NCBI GenBank assembly: GCA_030148505.1
Contig: JASBTI010000040.1
Coordinates: forward strand, 1-50,537
From: Rhodanobacter sp.
GTDB lineage: Bacteria; Pseudomonadota; Gammaproteobacteria; Xanthomonadales; Rhodanobacteraceae
Reading direction: 5' to 3'
Length of the DNA stretch: 50,537 nucleotides
The notes under the pieces are model-generated. The model was given only the letters and a program-made list of their open reading frames with translations. It did no database searches and was not told the origin of the DNA. Of the stretch, positions 47,136 to 50,537 are shown piece after piece (the first letter of the stretch is position 1; every line of letters begins with the position of its first letter). The position numbers were made by a program, and so were the translations under genes.

Positions 47136-47604
47136 TGCCTAAATATTTTGTCATTTAATGAACGAATCGTCATCAAAAAGTGGTTGTATAGATTATAAGA
47201 AATCGCGTAAGGTAGGGTTAGCAGCTGAACTAATAATATTTTATAAAGCAGCGTCGAAATAAAAATGTTTCTCATTAACTCAATATCAAGTCCTAGATAG
47301 GGTAGTTCAGCACTTTTCTGTCAGCGGCCACAGTTGACATCTATGTTGACCGCAGCTTCGGGATCTTACTCCTCGTCGATGGAGAGGGTCCCCTATGGAG
47401 GGCTGGCATCGTGAAGTTTGGGGGTGGCTATCTCACTGAAACATTGAATTATCGTGGTGGGGTAACCATTTTCTCGTGGGGCTACATGTCTATTTTTTTG
47501 CCGACACACAAATGTAATTGTATTTTTTAACTAATTTGAATTTTTAGACGGCGATGATTCGCTAGATGTAACGATATGTTGACTAGCTAGCTGGGGGGTT
47601 GCAC
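47136..47604. other. AT-rich non-coding stretch upstream of the cytochrome-porin gene
   Basis: About 470 bases, clearly richer in A and T than the rest of the window (for example 47141-47290). One stop-free plus-strand stretch (about 47336-47529) reads D-I-Y-V-D-R-S-F-G-I-L-L-L-V-D-G-E-G but has no recognised family and no proper start. AT-rich segments near 47180-47260 could contain promoters. The ribosome site before 47605 is GGGGGG. No repeat, tRNA or hairpin stood out. Confidence 0.5.
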
Positions 47605-48984
47605 ATGTATGAGCAGAAAGGACGGCGTACGGAAATCGCTGGTCTCGGCGGGGGGCTGTTGCGCAAAATAGCGATGGCAGCATGCTTGCTGTTGGCGCCC
47701 ACGGTGACGTGGGCGTTACCCTCGTATGCGAGACAGATGCATGTGCCATGTACCGCCTGCCATGTGGGCGGCTTCGGCCCTGAGCTGACTCAATTTGGAC
47801 GTCAGTTCAAGCTGATGGGTTACACCATGAAAGTAGGTAATGAGGCGAAGGTGCCGCTATCGGCAATGCTAGTTGAGTCTTTCACGCACACAAAGAAGGC
47901 GCAGACAATCCCTCCCAACACCAATTTTAGAACTAACAATAATTGGGAGCTGCAACAGGCCTCGATATTTCTAGCCGGGCGGCTGAGCGATCATATGGGA
48001 ATGTTTGCTCAGGCGACTTATTCCGAGAACGGTGGTTTGCTGGGGTGGGACAATGCGGACGTGCGTTACGCACATACTTTCATTCATGGCAGCCATACTG
48101 GTATCTGGGGTATTTCGGTCAATAACAACCCATCTGTCAGCGATATCTTCAATACCGCGCCGGCATGGATATACCCCTACATGGCCCCCGACCTTACACC
48201 CGGAACCCCGGCTGCTCCAATGCTGTTTGGCGGTATAGGCGGTCAGGCGATAGGGGCTAGTGCTTATGCACAGTTGGATGGCAAATGGTATGTGGAGATG
48301 GGTGCTTACCGTTCACTGTCGGTGGCATTCTTGCACCACGTCAACGCGGGCTATGATGGCAAATTGTCCGGAGTCGCCCCCTACGCCCGTTTGGCTTACA
48401 CCTGGATATTGCCCAGCGGTGACTTCTCTCTCGGCGGATTCCTGTTCAACATGAAGCGTGGCCTGGTAGGTGCCGATGCGATCGGCAATCCTGTGCCGGC
48501 GGGCGGTTCCTCGAATCAGTTTAATGACTTGGGTGTGGATTCAACCTATCAATATTTCCATGGTCATTATGCGTTGACCTTAGAGGGAGTGTATGTCGAT
48601 GAGCGTCAGAGATTAAACGCCTCATTCGCCCAGGATGGCTCCTCCAATCTTTATAACAGACTGCGGTCATTTAACCTCAAGGGTAGCTATTGGCTCCGGA
48701 ACACCTATGGGGTGACACTGGCTTCGTTTACCAACAATGGCAGTAAAGACGTCGTGCTCTACGGCAACAACGGCTCGCCGAACACACAAGGCGGCATGGT
48801 CGAATTCGACTACAACCCGTTCGGCCAGGCCACTTCTTGGAAAGAGCCATTTGTGAATATGCGACTTGGCTTGCAATATACATTTTATTCGAAGTTCAGT
48901 GGGCTAGTGCACAATATCGACGGCGCCGGACGCAGCGCTAGCGACAACAATACTATATATCTCTATGCCTGGTTGGCAATCTGA
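47605..48984 (+). CDS. Cyc2-like fused cytochrome c-porin, outer membrane
   Basis: A 459-residue protein. A signal peptide (hydrophobic core about 21-36, cleavage likely after W-A) is followed at once by LPSYARQMHVPCTACHVGG, with one haem-c site C49-x-x-C52-H53. The remaining about 400 residues are rich in aromatic and alternating polar/hydrophobic strands (WELQQASIFLAGRLSDHMGM, ALTLEGVYVDERQRL, MRLGLQYTFYSKFSG), as in an outer-membrane barrel. This layout, including the P-x-[FY]-A-R-Q-x4-C-x-x-C-H motif, is that of Cyc2 and its relatives, where the haem sits in the barrel and carries electrons across the outer membrane. Cyc2 homologues outside iron oxidisers exist, so the substrate is open. 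The ATG at 47605 follows GGGGGG; a TTG two codons earlier is in frame. Confidence 0.8.
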   Translation: MYEQKGRRTEIAGLGGGLLRKIAMAACLLLAPTVTWALPSYARQMHVPCTACHVGGFGPELTQFGRQFKLMGYTMKVGNEAKVPLSAMLVESFTHTKKAQTIPPNTNFRTNNNWELQQASIFLAGRLSDHMGMFAQATYSENGGLLGWDNADVRYAHTFIHGSHTGIWGISVNNNPSVSDIFNTAPAWIYPYMAPDLTPGTPAAPMLFGGIGGQAIGASAYAQLDGKWYVEMGAYRSLSVAFLHHVNAGYDGKLSGVAPYARLAYTWILPSGDFSLGGFLFNMKRGLVGADAIGNPVPAGGSSNQFNDLGVDSTYQYFHGHYALTLEGVYVDERQRLNASFAQDGSSNLYNRLRSFNLKGSYWLRNTYGVTLASFTNNGSKDVVLYGNNGSPNTQGGMVEFDYNPFGQATSWKEPFVNMRLGLQYTFYSKFSGLVHNIDGAGRSASDNNTIYLYAWLAI

Positions 48985-49076
48985 GCTGACAAGCATGTTG
49001 GGACGAGACTGATACTGAAATATCTGAAAGATATCAACACTATCTATTTAACAACGTCCTCAGCTAAGGATAATTC

Positions 49077-50120
49077 ATGAAAAACCCGATCGTTCCGCTT
49101 AGTATTGCGATACTGAGCATCGCGATAACATATAGCGCCTTCAGCCAAGGGGTCCTACCCACTACGGTGCCTGTCCCCAAGGATAATCCCATGACTGCGG
49201 CGAAGATTGATCTGGGTAAACAGCTCTATTTTGACCCACGTCTATCCCTTACCGGCACCGTTTCTTGTAACTCCTGTCACAATGTGATGAGCAATGGTAC
49301 TGATAACCGCCCGTTTTCCGAAGGAGTTCACGGTAAGATGGGCGGGCGCAATGCACCTACCGTGTTCAACGCAGCCTTTCACTCAGTGCAGTTCTGGGAC
49401 GGGCGGGCCGCCACTCTCGAGGATCAAGCAAAGGGTCCCCTCGGGAACCCGGTAGAGATGGGTATGTCCAATGGCAGGGAGCAGGAGGCCGATCGGGTTA
49501 AACAGATTCCTGGGTATATCACCGAGTTCAAGAAGGTATTCGGTGGGAGCGATCCCGTCACCTTGGACAACGTCGTGAAAGCCATCGCGTCATTTGAGCG
49601 CACTTTGATCACCCCGGACAGTCCCTATGACCGCTTTGTCAATGGTGACAAGAAGGCTCTGGACTCGGCGGCTCAGCGCGGCCTGAGTCTAGTCAAGTCC
49701 AGCGGCTGCCTAACCTGTCATAGCGGCGCTCTCTTCGACGGCCCCCAGCTTCCTATCGGTACCGGTTTTTATATGAAATTTCCGACCTATACCAATAATC
49801 CTTACGTCAAAAAATACGATCTTATGGCGGATGTCGGGCGTTATACCGCAACCCACAATCCAGCCGATAAGCACATGTGGCATGTCCAATCTTGGCGTAA
49901 CGTCGCTTTGACAGCACCATACTTCCACAACGGGTCGGTGAAGACCCTGCCCGAAGCGGTGCGCGTTATGGCGGCGACACAACTGGATAAGAAGCTTACA
50001 GACGAGCAAGTGACCGATATTGTAGCTTTTCTTGACAGCCTTACCGGTGAGCACCCCAAGGTCACGATGCCGACCCTGCCGGAAACTCTCAACGCTACGT
50101 TGACCCCTCAGGCACAGTAA
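49077..50120 (+). CDS. Di-haem cytochrome c peroxidase / MauG-family protein
   Basis: A 347-residue periplasmic protein with an N-terminal signal or anchor segment (about 5-24) and two haem-c sites, C64-N-S-C-H68 and C211-L-T-C-H215. Blocks shared with bacterial cytochrome c peroxidases include LGKQLYFDPRLS, GRNAPTVFNAAFH, QFWDGRAATLEDQA and the C-terminal SWRNVALTAPYFHNGSV. It would reduce hydrogen peroxide with electrons from small cytochromes, or act as an oxidase as some relatives do. AAGGA six bases before the ATG fixes the start. It lies 92 bases after the cytochrome-porin gene in the same direction, probably one transcript. Confidence 0.9.
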   Translation: MKNPIVPLSIAILSIAITYSAFSQGVLPTTVPVPKDNPMTAAKIDLGKQLYFDPRLSLTGTVSCNSCHNVMSNGTDNRPFSEGVHGKMGGRNAPTVFNAAFHSVQFWDGRAATLEDQAKGPLGNPVEMGMSNGREQEADRVKQIPGYITEFKKVFGGSDPVTLDNVVKAIASFERTLITPDSPYDRFVNGDKKALDSAAQRGLSLVKSSGCLTCHSGALFDGPQLPIGTGFYMKFPTYTNNPYVKKYDLMADVGRYTATHNPADKHMWHVQSWRNVALTAPYFHNGSVKTLPEAVRVMAATQLDKKLTDEQVTDIVAFLDSLTGEHPKVTMPTLPETLNATLTPQAQ

Positions 50121-50297
50121 AAGACGCCCTCTATAGCATATAGCCTTCGATTTCAGCCGAGCTAAGTCGAAACCGCGGTGGATTAAAGAAAGGGCAAGAT
50201 TGAATTGAGAAAATGGCGTATCCACTCGGGGCCGGAATCGCTCTAGCTCCAATCACATCCCACCATTTCCATGAAGGGATGGCTCCCGACAATGCCC

Positions 50298-50537
50298 ATG
50301 AATCCCACCCGTAAACGCAGACTCATCGTCGTCGCGGTCGTCGCCGTGGCGGCGTCCCTGGCGATCAGCCTGGGCATCTATGCCCTGCAGCAGAATATGA
50401 ATTACCTGTTCACGCCGAGCCAGGTGCAATCGGGACAAGCGTCCCACTACCGGACATTCCGCCTCGGCGGCATGGTCAAGGCCGGCTCGATCCAGCGCAG
50501 CGACACCTCGCTCAAGGTCACTTTCACCGTGGTCGAT
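50298..50537 (+). CDS. ccmE: Cytochrome c maturation haem chaperone CcmE (start only; runs off the window)
   Basis: The first 80 codons are present. A basic N-terminus (NPTRKRR) and a membrane anchor ([20 protein letters not shown]) are followed by the start of the OB-fold domain: N-Y-L-F-T-P-S-Q-V, then [14 protein letters not shown], with S-L-K-V-T-F-T-V as in E. coli CcmE. The haem-binding histidine lies beyond the window edge. CcmE carries haem to apocytochromes, so it would serve the two c-type cytochromes just upstream. ccmA-D do not precede it. ATG at 50298 fits the family; an ATG two codons earlier (50292) is in frame. Its base composition looks like the core genome again. Confidence 0.92.
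   Translation, partial: MNPTRKRRLIVVAVVAVAASLAISLGIYALQQNMNYLFTPSQVQSGQASHYRTFRLGGMVKAGSIQRSDTSLKVTFTVVD

Noticed and set aside
47330..47400. End of an IS21-like element in the AT-rich stretch (TGTCAGCGGCCACAGTTGAC)
   Set aside because: The resemblance is vague, with no transposase motif in any frame and no second end found.

Overview
The window reads as chromosome of a high-GC gammaproteobacterium of the Xanthomonadales/Lysobacterales, most likely Rhodanobacteraceae (Rhodanobacter/Dyella/Frateuria type). The basis is gene order (miaA-hfq-hflX-hflK-hflC-purA, rnr-rlmB, nudJ-mnmA-hflD, clpS-clpA next to infA, serC-pheA-aroA-kdsB-uvrC-pgsA) and protein style. No taxonomic marker was searched, so this is an inference.

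Layout. 1-1029: the tail of an ISL3-type transposase, then an S4-domain rRNA pseudouridine synthase. 1076-3447 (minus): tdh-kbl, which turn threonine into glycine. 3652-9944 (plus): miaA-hfq-hflX-hflK-hflC-purA, closed by a clear terminator. 10584-13712 (minus): gcvP behind a tandem glycine riboswitch and a TATAAT box. 13822-15912: a membrane MHYT-GGDEF-EAL cyclic-di-GMP protein. 16138-16290 (minus): tRNA-Leu(CAG) with a near-consensus promoter. 16357-20077: rnr-rlmB and a small membrane protein, overlapping like an operon. 20126-24740 (minus): pstS-pstC-pstA-pstB-phoU with a Pho box. Then RNase T, then a porin with its own near-perfect Pho box. 27305-29575 (minus): nudJ-mnmA-hflD. 29697-32367: clpS-clpA, sharing a terminator with convergent infA. 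32801-33938: a PHA-granule-type small protein and a divergent membrane protein with FHA-like domains. 34030-41138: serC-pheA-aroA-kdsB-uvrC-pgsA. 41202-41661: two identical tRNA-Gly(GCC) genes and tRNA-Cys(GCA), each with a terminator.

From about 41700 to 50200 the window becomes accessory. It holds a frameshifted FAD amine oxidase, a double-cupin protein, a decayed IS30-type transposase, an OmpR-type two-component system, a heavily decayed IS3-type element, about 470 bases of AT-rich non-coding DNA, and two cytochrome genes. The first cytochrome is an outer-membrane beta-barrel with a single N-terminal haem-c site preceded by P-S-Y-A-R-Q, the arrangement of the Cyc2 fused cytochrome-porins of iron oxidisers. 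The second is a di-haem cytochrome c peroxidase/MauG-family protein. The window ends inside ccmE, the haem chaperone of cytochrome c maturation.

How the genes fit together. Threonine to glycine (tdh-kbl) and glycine-sensed glycine cleavage (riboswitch-gcvP) sit within 12 kb. The two Pho boxes flank rnt and should co-induce the Pst transporter and an outer-membrane porin under phosphate starvation. The cytochrome-porin plus peroxidase pair, in foreign-looking DNA bounded by IS remnants, is the best candidate for an under-described system: a possible route for electrons across the outer membrane.
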